From an uncultured Lachnospiraceae bacterium (GTDB lineage Bacteria > Bacillota > Clostridia > Lachnospirales > Lachnospiraceae), in assembly GCA_910580005.1 (NCBI GenBank), contig CAJTXH010000074.1:1-13781 (forward strand): 13,781 nucleotides of DNA. The letters are read 5' to 3'. Of this stretch, positions 1 to 5,445 are shown one piece after another. The stretch's first letter is position 1, and the number at the start of each line of letters is the position of its first letter. The notes below the pieces were generated by a model that worked only from the letters and a program-made list of their open reading frames with translations, did no database searches and was not told the DNA's origin. The position numbers and the translations under genes were made by a program.

Positions 1-1
1 T

Positions 2-190
2 GGAAGGCCTGCCATTGCCACATCACGCATTGACCGCTATGACGGTGAAAATGTGACTTTCCATTATAACCGCCATGAAGATGATGCATATGTGGAAGAA
101 ACCATCCCTGTAATGGATTTCATAAAACGTCTTATACGCCATATTCCTGAAAAGCATTTTAAAATGATAGTACAACAATGCTTTTTTTAG
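2..190 (+). CDS. IS91-like transposase, C-terminal fragment (5' end outside window)
   Basis: The reading frame is open from the window edge to a TAG at 188-190 and gives 62 residues. It contains the pattern GRPAIA-x3-I-x2-YDGE-x-VTF-x-Y-x2-H, then FI-x-RLI-x-HIP-x3-FKMI, which is the conserved end of Y2-type (IS91/ISCR-like) transposases that move by rolling-circle replication. Family members normally continue after FKMI with RYYG or RFFG and further residues. Here the frame goes to VQQCFF and stops, so the tail is truncated or frameshifted. A second open frame (187-279) follows directly and ends EKAMAKAQGKRSSA; it could be a shifted tail or unrelated. The catalytic part lies upstream of the window, so activity cannot be judged. 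I am fairly sure of the family and unsure of the tail. Confidence 0.75.
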   Translation, partial: GRPAIATSRIDRYDGENVTFHYNRHEDDAYVEETIPVMDFIKRLIRHIPEKHFKMIVQQCFF

Positions 191-343
191 AGCTTTACTT
201 CCAGCATAAACGTGTTTCCCTTGAAGAAATGTATGAAAAGGCCATGGCTAAAGCACAGGGAAAACGTTCTTCTGCTTAAAATACACCCCACAGTTCCCTT
301 TGTCTGTGGTAAAATATAAGAAAAAAACAAAGGAGCAATAAAA

Positions 344-529
344 ATGAAACCCGATACAAAAAACACAGGGAAACTACGAAAAAAATATACAGACAGCCCT
401 CCTGGAGGAATGACCCCGGCAGATATCTGTTCCATGAGTGATGAAGAACTTCTGGATATGGATTATTTCCTCCATGAAGATGTCTTCGGGGATGAAGGTT
501 GTGGGGAAGATGGGTTTTACATTTTTTAA
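344..529 (+). CDS. Small acidic protein of unknown function (61 aa)
   Basis: A 61-residue protein preceded by a good ribosome site (AGGAG at 331-335, 8 bases before the ATG). The N-terminal third is basic (KNTGKLRKKY) and the C-terminal half strongly acidic, with SMSDEELLDMDYFLHED followed by a Gly/Asp/Glu stretch and an aromatic end FYIF. There is no signal peptide or membrane segment. It lies on the same strand as the transposase remnant and about 65 bases after the last open frame of that element, so it may have travelled with it; that link is inferred from position only. I do not recognise a named family. The good ribosome site and coding-like composition support a real gene. Confidence 0.6.
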   Translation: MKPDTKNTGKLRKKYTDSPPGGMTPADICSMSDEELLDMDYFLHEDVFGDEGCGEDGFYIF

Positions 530-644
530 AACCAAAAATCCACTACCTTTAATAATTGTGTCCATTTTTTGATGCAGTACACCAGCCACTTGACCAGTAC
601 ATAAACTGTAATATTAGAACTTTCCTATAAAGTTAATTTTACAC

Positions 645-1091
645 TTAACTTGCTATTGCTACCTTTGCAACTTTATTTTGCTTAAACTCCAAAACCAATC
701 CTAGTCCAGAATCGGCATTCCTTTTCAAATACTTCTTGAACTCTTTTTTCTTCATCTTTTGGTCTGGTGCTTCACCGCCACGACTAACATACTTAACATT
801 ACTTGATAACTTGTACGTATGTACACCTATATTACTTACTTGTTGCCTATCATCATAACCATTACTTAATGAACCATGTATTACAATAGTTTTCTTTTTT
901 ATCTTTACTTTATAAGCTACAGGTGCATTATTTTTTACAATATTGCGATAAATCGGATTAGATTTTTGCATTAAAGTTGCATGAAGTTCTTGTGTTTTAG
1001 CAGATGCCACTTGTGTGCTGGTTAATGTGCAACCTAGAATCAAGGCAAACATTAAACATAGTGATATTATCTTTATATTTTTCTTAAACAT
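645..1091 (-). CDS. Secreted or lipid-anchored small protein of unknown function (148 aa)
   Basis: The N-terminus is a clear export signal: basic FKKNIK, a hydrophobic run ISLCLMFALIL, then GCTLTSTQVASA. Two processing routes are possible: a lipobox-like LILGC giving a lipoprotein, or signal peptidase I cutting after ASA near residue 31. I favour the second because -2 Leu is unusual in a lipobox and VASA-KT is a good cleavage site. The mature part is about 117 residues, very basic, with predicted beta-strand stretches (AYKVKIKKKTIVIHGSL, VHTYKLSSNVKYVSRGG) and a C-terminal LGLVLEF; no enzyme motif is visible. The ATG follows AGGAGGG in good register. It begins 15 bases after the stop of the upstream secreted-protein gene, so the two form an operon. 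Function unknown. Confidence 0.65.
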   Translation of the reverse strand: MFKKNIKIISLCLMFALILGCTLTSTQVASAKTQELHATLMQKSNPIYRNIVKNNAPVAYKVKIKKKTIVIHGSLSNGYDDRQQVSNIGVHTYKLSSNVKYVSRGGEAPDQKMKKKEFKKYLKRNADSGLGLVLEFKQNKVAKVAIAS

Positions 1092-1106
1092 TAGATAGCA
1101 CCCTCC

Positions 1107-1676
1107 TTATCTTTCTGTCTTAAACCATGTTTCCATAGGTTTTCCGTTATCATCATAGCCATAAACCATATATGTGATAGGTAAACTTTCTGAATCTATC
1201 AGAAAGGCTTGCTTGCATATTACGCTTTCACCTGGAAATATAGTTGTCTTGGTTAAATCCTGAACTCCGTCCTTGCATTTCACTTTCTTAGTTTCTAATT
1301 GTTTCTCACATTCGGAATCGTAGTAAGAAGAATATGGTGTTAAAATAATATCTGCTGGCAGTAGTTCCTCGCCTTCAATATAATCAATCTTGAACTTCAA
1401 GTATACATACTCCTTTGAATTTCCAGCCTTTTTCTTAATTCCGTGTTTCTTTAAATACTTATATGCCTTGTTGCCGTCTTTGTAGTCAAGCAATTTTATT
1501 TTTGCCCTGCCGTAGTATCTTGCACCATACACATCTACTATGCGTGATTTATATGCAGAATAAGGTTTTTGTTTGCTCCCTGCTTTTGCTGCTTGGACTT
1601 GGATAGATAGGGGATTACTAACAAGTAAGAATGATGTTAGTGCTAGTAATAATAATTTCTTGAGTTTTTGTTTCAT
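1107..1676 (-). CDS. Secreted protein of unknown function, possibly DUF4352/Ig-like (189 aa)
   Basis: A typical Sec signal peptide (KQKLKKLLLLALTSFLL, cleavage near VQA-AKA, about residue 30) is followed by a lysine- and tyrosine-rich mature domain. The middle has YVYLKFKIDYIEG, then a region with two cysteines (SECEKQLETKKVKC), a third cysteine in VICKQAF, and an ending MVYGYDDNGKPMETWFK. The strand pattern resembles extracellular DUF4352/Ig-like domains, which often close with a W-F strand; this is a weak structural impression. The ribosome site AGGAGG sits just upstream of the ATG, behind a near-consensus promoter. It is first in a two-gene operon with the other secreted protein. Both lie between the transposon remnant and the prophage genes, so they may be cargo of either element. 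Confidence 0.65.
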   Translation of the reverse strand: MKQKLKKLLLLALTSFLLVSNPLSIQVQAAKAGSKQKPYSAYKSRIVDVYGARYYGRAKIKLLDYKDGNKAYKYLKKHGIKKKAGNSKEYVYLKFKIDYIEGEELLPADIILTPYSSYYDSECEKQLETKKVKCKDGVQDLTKTTIFPGESVICKQAFLIDSESLPITYMVYGYDDNGKPMETWFKTER

Positions 1677-1709
1677 TATTAAATCCTCCTGTGTTTAAAA
1701 TTTTGTCAT

Positions 1710-1738
1710 ATTATATCACACAAAGAGAATTTTGTCAC
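1710..1738 (-). promoter_or_regulatory. Promoter of the secreted-protein operon
   Basis: On the minus strand, GTGACA (1738-1733) is followed by a 17-base spacer and TATAAT (1715-1710), with TGA just before the -10 giving an extended -10. The predicted transcription start is near 1703, about 27 bases before the ATG at 1676. A second TTGACA lies slightly upstream at a non-productive distance. Confidence 0.7.
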
Positions 1739-1769
1739 TTAATGTCAAAAAGTTGATTTTAAATTATTC

Positions 1770-1796
1770 AAAAAGGTACAAGGGTTTTCCTGTACC
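1770..1796 (-). terminator. Rho-independent terminator of the Bro-N/ANT gene
   Basis: On the minus strand, GGTACAGG pairs with CC(T)TGTACC around a short A-rich loop (arms 1796-1791 and 1780-1775, inner GG/CC with one bulge) and is followed at once by TTTTT. It lies about 80 bases after the stop codon at 1877 and insulates the prophage regulator from the secreted-protein operon. Confidence 0.65.
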
Positions 1797-1876
1797 CCTG
1801 CTTTAATCTTCATATTCATAATTATGTTACGACAAATATCAAGGAGTTTTTGAAATATTTTAAAAGAAAAACGCCC

Positions 1877-2644
1877 TTATGCAGAGCATTCTCCATTATT
1901 AAATAATCCTAATATAAATTCCCGTCCTAACTGCGTTATTTTTCTATGGTAAATGACTTTACCGTTGTCTAGGACTTCTTGTTTTATATCCTCATATCCA
2001 AGATTGCTATAATCGGAATACAGAACCCATGTATCATTTACTTTGTACTGAATCCGCTTTTCTGCCAGTATTTTGTTCAATTCTGTTGCGGACTTTAAAT
2101 TCAGTTCCTTTGCAATCTCAGTCATTGTATATGTTTTGTTTACATGTGTAAGTATTGCGTTCTTTTTCTCTGCTTCTACCCTTGCGGCACGTTCCTCTTT
2201 CAACCTTGTAAGAAGTTCTATGCCAAAATCTGGATTGTTGAGAATTTGGTCAATTACATTATCTGTTGCGTATATTCCGTGTTTTCGGATTGATGGTATA
2301 ATTTCATCTGCTACTTTTGCTTGAAACTTTTCTGCGGTTTCGTTCTTTGCTTTCATAGCAAGACGATAAAATACGTTTTCAGGGATAAAATCTGGTCTTT
2401 TGCCACAAGTGGCAAAACCGATTTCCTCTAAATATTCATCAACTCTGCTCCACCTCACATTTATGTACTCTGTTCCTTTTATAGTTTGAGTAGTTGTAAG
2501 CCCTAGCCCTCTTGCTACTGTTTCCAGTTTCAAGTATACTGTTCCGTCTTTTTCGTAACATTCTACACCGCTAATCATTTCAATCTTTTGTACTTCATTC
2601 CTATAAATGGTCTTCTCTTTCATAAAAACTTCTGTACCATGCAT
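1877..2644 (-). CDS. Phage antirepressor, Bro-N plus ANT (KilAC) domains (255 aa)
   Basis: Residues about 28-123 form a Bro-N domain (VECYEKDGTVYLKLETVARGLG, then FYRLAMKAKNETAEKFQ and ADEIIPSIRKHGIY). A charged helix follows (LKEERAARVEAEKK, about 147-162), then an ANT/KilAC domain from about 170 to 249 (YTMTEIAKELNLKSATELNK, ending KITQLGREFILGLF). Proteins of this type counteract phage repressors or bind DNA to control lysogeny. I place the start at 2644 because AGGAG (2653-2657) sits 8 bases upstream; the frame could be extended to 2737, but that stretch lacks a good ribosome site and contains a leader hairpin. The gene looks full length and ends in its own terminator. It follows an ORF6N-like regulator on the same strand. 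Confidence in the family is high; its present target is unknown. Confidence 0.88.
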   Translation of the reverse strand: MHGTEVFMKEKTIYRNEVQKIEMISGVECYEKDGTVYLKLETVARGLGLTTTQTIKGTEYINVRWSRVDEYLEEIGFATCGKRPDFIPENVFYRLAMKAKNETAEKFQAKVADEIIPSIRKHGIYATDNVIDQILNNPDFGIELLTRLKEERAARVEAEKKNAILTHVNKTYTMTEIAKELNLKSATELNKILAEKRIQYKVNDTWVLYSDYSNLGYEDIKQEVLDNGKVIYHRKITQLGREFILGLFNNGECSA

Positions 2645-2670
2645 ACAATGCACTCCTTTCATTTTTACTA

Positions 2671-2696
2671 GGCGGAATCGCATTTCGCTATCCGCC
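2671..2696 (-). promoter_or_regulatory. Leader hairpin upstream of the Bro-N/ANT gene
   Basis: GGCGGA (2671-2676) and TCCGCC (2691-2696) form a 6-bp GC-rich stem with a 14-base loop, 13 bases upstream of the ribosome site. No T-tract follows on either strand, so it is not a terminator. It could affect translation or mRNA stability, or bind a protein; this is inference. Confidence 0.35.
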
Positions 2697-2790
2697 CCAT
2701 TACTCGAAGCGCAGCAGGAACATACCCTGCCATGCATTACACTTCTATGTTATCCCTTTTTTAGTAATCAGTATCACCACTGATAATATT

Positions 2791-2859
2791 TACAAAACAC
2801 CAGGGAAACGGTTAAGGCTTACCACTTTCGGCTGTACACTCCTATCCCTGTTGTTATTA
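2791..2859 (-). ncRNA. Candidate structured leader RNA or attenuator before the Bro-N/ANT gene
   Basis: Read on the minus strand, AACAaCAGGGA (2855-2845) pairs with TCCCTGgTGTT (2806-2796): 10 of 11 positions pair, with one A-G mismatch. A 38-base interior is enclosed and TTTTG follows the 3' arm, which looks like an intrinsic terminator with a long folded loop. A TAATAA box with an upstream TGG (extended -10) lies at 2859-2854, but its predicted start falls inside the 5' arm. A TTGACA at 2889-2884 is spaced too far from it. The element could therefore be an attenuator on a readthrough transcript from the upstream gene or a separate small RNA. I recognise no known family. Confidence 0.4.
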
Positions 2860-2909
2860 CCAGTTTTGTAATCATTTTTAAGCTGTCAAGTATGTGTACC
2901 TACAAACCT

Positions 2910-3695
2910 TTATGCATTTTCCAACTTTTTCATATATCTATCATTTATCATTTGTTGAATTTGCTTATAAGTAAATTCCATACTCACAAGTCCTGTTATA
3001 ATTGTTTCCACTTCTTCGATTTTTGCAAGTTCTTCCTTTGATAGTAAATCCCTTAGCGAATCATCGTCTTTTGCCCCTCGCTCCATTTTCATGGTTTTAG
3101 CATCTTTATTAAATATTGTTCGATATACCATATTTGTATAGTTTGGATAAGCAAATCTTTTATGAGGACTGTCTGGAATATATTTTGATATAGCGGAAGT
3201 CATTCTCGCTCTTTCGATTTTGCTAACTTCACGCTGAATAGCCCATAACTTTGTTTCTGTTTTAGCTTGCTCTTCTATATTGAGAAGATAATTCCTAACT
3301 TGCTTAGTAATTCCACTGTTTGTAATAATCATTCCAGCTCTAAGCAAAGAACGTTTCGGCAAAATCGTCAAAACAGAAGAAAATAATATGTTAGGTTCAG
3401 ATTGAACCGACCCTATTTCTTTTTTGAAATTCTCTAACTCTTTTCCTCTTAAAACAACCATACCATCAGCTTCAAATTCTTCTCTGTTTCTTTTTATAAT
3501 TGTTTTTATTCCCTCGGTGGTAACTTCATAATAACTTGCCACTTGGTCTATTGACAACACCATATCATTTGTGAGGTATGGAATAACCTTGATTTTATCA
3601 AGAAAATCATAATCAACGCTATTCAGTGTAATATTTCTTATGCATCTACTTTCGATATATTTATCTTCTGTGTAAGCATTCTCCATTTTTCTCAT
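2910..3695 (-). CDS. Phage regulator with ORF6N-like N-terminal domain (261 aa)
   Basis: Residues about 38-142 resemble the ORF6N/antirepressor DNA-binding domain: IPYLTNDMVLSIDQVASYYE, a helix-turn-helix-like VTTEGIKTIIKRNREEF, GKELENFKKE, then SLLRAGMIITNSGITKQVRN. The C-terminal part (about 150-255) is helical and basic, with ISKYIPDSPHKRFAYPNYTN, MVYRTIFN and a last helix FTYKQIQQMI; it is reminiscent of ORF6C, but weakly. The start at 3695 is set by AAGGAGG 8 bases upstream. There are no membrane segments. It lies upstream of the Bro-N/ANT gene on the same strand with 265 bases between them, and downstream of a candidate small RNA. It probably belongs to the prophage lysogeny module. The family call is from motif resemblance; the target is unknown. 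Confidence 0.7.
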   Translation of the reverse strand: MRKMENAYTEDKYIESRCIRNITLNSVDYDFLDKIKVIPYLTNDMVLSIDQVASYYEVTTEGIKTIIKRNREEFEADGMVVLRGKELENFKKEIGSVQSEPNILFSSVLTILPKRSLLRAGMIITNSGITKQVRNYLLNIEEQAKTETKLWAIQREVSKIERARMTSAISKYIPDSPHKRFAYPNYTNMVYRTIFNKDAKTMKMERGAKDDDSLRDLLSKEELAKIEEVETIITGLVSMEFTYKQIQQMINDRYMKKLENA

Positions 3696-3852
3696 GGCAG
3701 ATACCTCCTTTTCAGTTTTCCGATTTTAAATCAGGAAATTAAATAATTAAAGCCTCCATTTGAAATATAACTCTTCTTATACTACTGTCTTATAACAGGC
3801 AGGTTAATTATTTATTCAGCTTTATAAGTTCAATCATAAACATTTCAGTAAA

Positions 3853-3945
3853 CAAAAAGAGAACTATATACACTGCCAGTGTCCCTAATCTTGCGGACTT
3901 CCAAGGCGTGCCCTAGCTCTCTTTGCGCTATACCTATATTAAATT
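3853..3945 (-). ncRNA. Candidate small structured RNA with its own promoter and terminator-like 3' end
   Basis: On the minus strand a predicted start near 3945 leads after about 20 bases into AAAGAGAGCTA (3924-3914). This pairs along all 11 positions, with one G-U, with TAGTTCTCTTT (3866-3856), and TTTTTGTTT runs out of the stem. The 47 enclosed bases contain a perfect 13-base palindrome (ACACTG-G-CAGTGT, 3882-3870) and possible GTCC/GGAC pairing, suggesting a multi-branched fold of about 90 bases. No protein of useful length is encoded on either strand. It lies between the one-TM gene and the ORF6N-like regulator. I do not recognise a known RNA family or riboswitch consensus. Confidence 0.5.
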
Positions 3946-3951
3946 ATCATT

Positions 3952-3980
3952 ACTGTACCACGTGTTCTATTGCTTGTCAA
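3952..3980 (-). promoter_or_regulatory. Promoter of the candidate small RNA and possibly the ORF6N-like gene
   Basis: TTGACA (3980-3975), a 17-base spacer and TACAGT (3957-3952), with TGG directly before the -10 making it an extended -10. The predicted start is about 3945. It lies 40 bases after the stop of the upstream gene. The -35 is embedded in an 11-base palindrome GCTTG-A-CAAGC (3982-3972), which could be an operator. Confidence 0.6.
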
Positions 3981-4020
3981 GCTAATGATTAAACTTAAAA
4001 TTGTCCACGCCTTATTCCTC

Positions 4021-4950
4021 CTATTCTTTTTCGGTATCACTTTCTTTATCTTCTATTAATTTTGTGATATTATCAGGCAGTATTGCATTGTCTTTATCCA
4101 TAGGAAATAATACTTTTATTTCTTTTGGTGTTTCGATAGAAGAATAAATCTCCACACCCTTATCCATTAAAACTACCATATCTTCTAATGTTTTCTTGAC
4201 TTTATCCCGTTCTTCCCCATTTTGTAATTTTCCTATATCATTTTCTAAATCTGAAACACTGTTTTCTAGCAATGTTTGTTTAAATTTCTTAAATACATCA
4301 ACTGTTTCTTCCAAAACTTCACCCTTTAACTGCATTTCTTTTAATGTTTCTTCTTGCTGCCTGTATACAAGTATATTAGAACTAATGGCTATAGCTTTCT
4401 GTATTAATTTTGCAAGATTGTTAAGTATGTAAAAACTAGCTGTAATTCCAGTAATGGCAAATACAAGCCATTGAGAACCTACATCAACATTCTTAAACTT
4501 AATTTCTTCTTTATCATGCAAAAGATATGGACACTGTGTAAATATAAAATCTATTTCCTTTAAATAACCTACATATTCCTTTAAAGAGTTACATTTTAGT
4601 ATCTTTACATCAATTCCACTTTCTGTTTTTCCCATTTCGAGTTCATCACATAAATTTACTAAAGTTTCTACAGCATAAGAAATAGCTGATAAATTTCTAA
4701 AAAATGCATTTTTGTCAATGGTCGGCAGCTTTGGCACATCTAAATTTATGCGCCAATCCAATAATTTATATAATTCATGTATTTTTTCTCTAAAACACTC
4801 TATATTTTGCAGTACATCTAATGATATTTTGCAGTTCAACCAGTTTTTTATGAATACTGTATTGTTATCATTGGAATATGTCGATATATCAACATCCTTT
4901 ATAGCTGGTAAGCAAGACTTACAAATATAAAAAATATTGTATAGTTTCAT
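4021..4950 (-). CDS. One-TM protein of unknown function, prophage accessory (moron) gene (309 aa)
   Basis: I do not recognise a family. The first 155 residues are mixed helical with several cysteines (including CKSC near the N-terminus). One hydrophobic segment, WLVFAITGITASFYILNNLA, occupies about residues 161-180. A long charged helical region, likely coiled coil (YRQQEETLKEMQLKGEVLEE onward), follows, then an acidic tail. This suggests a single-pass membrane protein with two soluble parts. The frame could start at 4983, but the promoter -10 overlaps that ATG, so the mRNA would begin inside the longer frame. The ATG at 4950 has AGAGGA 8 bases upstream and is preferred. The gene has its own promoter and lies just after a hairpin that ends upstream transcription, the layout of a phage moron. 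Superinfection exclusion or host defence is possible but unproven. Confidence 0.6.
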   Translation of the reverse strand: MKLYNIFYICKSCLPAIKDVDISTYSNDNNTVFIKNWLNCKISLDVLQNIECFREKIHELYKLLDWRINLDVPKLPTIDKNAFFRNLSAISYAVETLVNLCDELEMGKTESGIDVKILKCNSLKEYVGYLKEIDFIFTQCPYLLHDKEEIKFKNVDVGSQWLVFAITGITASFYILNNLAKLIQKAIAISSNILVYRQQEETLKEMQLKGEVLEETVDVFKKFKQTLLENSVSDLENDIGKLQNGEERDKVKKTLEDMVVLMDKGVEIYSSIETPKEIKVLFPMDKDNAILPDNITKLIEDKESDTEKE

Positions 4951-4984
4951 AACTTCATTCCTCTTTTCGCCATTATTTTCCATA

Positions 4985-5013
4985 ATTATACAACACCTTT
5001 CTTTTTATATCAA
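4985..5013 (-). promoter_or_regulatory. Promoter of the one-TM accessory gene
   Basis: TTGATA (5013-5008), a 17-base spacer and a perfect TATAAT (4990-4985). The predicted start near 4978 lies inside the longer possible frame, which supports translation from the ATG at 4950. Confidence 0.65.
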
Positions 5014-5014
5014 T

Positions 5015-5058
5015 AAAAAACATATATATTAGGATAAGCCCATACAAGCTTATCCTAA
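5015..5058 (-). terminator. Strong hairpin between the toxin cassette and the one-TM gene
   Basis: TTAGGATAAGC (5029-5039) and GCTTATCCTAA (5048-5058) form a perfect 11-bp stem with an 8-base loop. On the minus strand it is followed by TATATATG and then TTTTTT (5020-5015), so it probably terminates tape-measure or toxin transcripts before the one-TM gene promoter. Confidence 0.55.
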
Positions 5059-5065
5059 GTTAATA

Positions 5066-5100
5066 ATTAATATTCAAAAGCTCCTTTGCCAGTTCTCTTT
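5066..5100 (+). repeat. Direct repeat copy 1 of the tape-measure 3' end
   Basis: This 35-base stretch matches 5480-5514 at 33 of 35 positions in the same orientation. On the minus strand it still spells the last residues TGKGAFEY and stop of the tape-measure protein. The preceding bases (to about 5145) encode a degraded RNKNGNF-like segment with a 1-base frameshift, so it is a partial duplicate. Together with copy 2 it flanks the toxin-antitoxin cassette. Confidence 0.7.
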
Positions 5101-5123
5101 TATAAAATTGCCATTTTTATTTC

Positions 5124-5152
5124 TTGCATTTCTCACCAGAATGTGCTAATAT
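5124..5152 (+). promoter_or_regulatory. Promoter of the antisense antitoxin RNA
   Basis: TTGCAT (5124-5129), a 17-base spacer and TAATAT (5147-5152), with TGC before the -10 (extended -10). The predicted start is near 5159, directed toward the toxin gene on the opposite strand. The -35 lies within the degraded duplicate of the tape-measure end. Confidence 0.7.
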
Positions 5153-5158
5153 AGCCAT

Positions 5159-5262
5159 AAGAAAAGGGAAAACCATAGAAGCGGCTCTATCCCTCATAGC
5201 AATAGTTACACCGTTACAAACGGTACGCCGTCACTATTTGCGGTAGTGGCGGCTATTTCTTT
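5159..5262 (+). ncRNA. Antisense antitoxin RNA of a type I toxin-antitoxin system
   Basis: An RNA of about 105 bases is predicted from the extended -10 promoter to an intrinsic terminator. It contains hairpins ATAGA/TCTAT (about 5175-5190), CCGTT-aca-AACGG (5211-5223), and a 9-bp terminator stem CCGTCACTA/TAGTGGCGG (5228-5236 with 5244-5252) followed by CTATTTCTTT. An outer pairing of AAGGGAAA with TTTCCCTT (5164-5171, 5260-5267) could close the structure if transcription continues slightly. The tail overlaps the last codons and all of the 3' untranslated region of the toxin gene in antisense, which is the geometry of TxpA/RatA- and BsrG-type systems. The family of the toxin is known; the function of this RNA is inferred from geometry. 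Confidence 0.65.
5166..5179 (+). repeat. Inverted repeat, copy at the antitoxin RNA 5' end
   Basis: GGGAAAACCATAGA here is the exact reverse complement of 5424-5437. It lies about 7 bases into the predicted antitoxin RNA. Similarity continues imperfectly inward (GCGGCT-x-TA-x-CCCTC in both). Confidence 0.8.
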
Positions 5263-5345
5263 CCCTTAAAGATTGTATAACACAATCCTATAAGGGTAAC
5301 AATAAATATTCCAATCTGGATTAAATCCTGATATGTAACATACAT
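5253..5345 (-). CDS. Putative holin-like type I toxin (30 aa)
   Basis: A 30-residue peptide: polar MYVTYQDL, a single membrane helix IQIGIFIVTLIGLCYTIF, and a basic end KGKK. This is the profile of the holin-like toxin family (TxpA/Fst-like, Hol_Tox) common in Firmicutes prophages; such peptides insert in the cytoplasmic membrane and are kept silent by an antisense RNA. The start at 5345 follows AGGAGGG (5353-5359) with a 7-base spacer. The frame extends to 5474, but the upstream codons cross the promoter, so the short form is the gene. The mRNA is predicted to start near 5440, leaving a leader of about 95 bases with hairpins that can hide the ribosome site. The gene overlaps the antitoxin RNA only at its 3' end. 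Confidence 0.8.
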   Translation of the reverse strand: MYVTYQDLIQIGIFIVTLIGLCYTIFKGKK

Positions 5346-5352
5346 TGTATCG

Positions 5353-5409
5353 CCCTCCTTCCTCTTTGGTCTGGAGGGCTTTAAGACCCTCCGAATAAAA
5401 AGGAGGGGT
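5353..5409 (-). promoter_or_regulatory. Toxin mRNA leader with alternative hairpins around the ribosome site
   Basis: On the minus strand the leader has CCCCTCC (5408-5402), GGAGGG (5392-5387), CCCTCC (5378-5373) and the ribosome site AGGAGGG (5359-5353). The middle pair forms a 6-bp hairpin with an 8-base loop. Either CCCTCC or the first CCCCTCC could instead pair with the ribosome site. These folds exclude one another and would control toxin translation. Confidence 0.5.
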
Positions 5410-5423
5410 AAAGCCGCCTTGGC

Positions 5424-5437
5424 TCTATGGTTTTCCC
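5424..5437 (-). repeat. Inverted repeat, copy at the toxin mRNA 5' end
   Basis: On the minus strand this is the same 14 bases that begin the antitoxin RNA (5166-5179). It starts about 3 bases into the predicted toxin mRNA. Full-length toxin mRNA would carry the complement near its 3' end, allowing 14-bp pairing of its two ends. Confidence 0.8.
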
Positions 5438-5445
5438 ACATCAAC

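Larger units (their letters stand above)
3696..4020. other. Gene-free interval in the prophage regulatory module
   Basis: This 325-base gap holds no convincing coding frame. It contains the promoter at 3952-3980, the candidate structured RNA, and an AT-rich 150-base leader before the ORF6N-like gene with a small inverted repeat (CTGT-cttata-ACAG near 3786-3799). Confidence 0.6.

Noticed and set aside
288..309. Hairpin CCACAG/CTGTGG after the transposase remnant
   Set aside because: It is a 6-bp stem with a 10-base loop followed by A-rich rather than T-rich sequence on the plus strand; not convincing as a terminator.
630..651. Inverted repeat AAGTTAA/TTAACTT at the end of the secreted-protein operon
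   Set aside because: It is AT-only, overlaps the stop codon and has no following T-tract on the minus strand; too weak to call a terminator.
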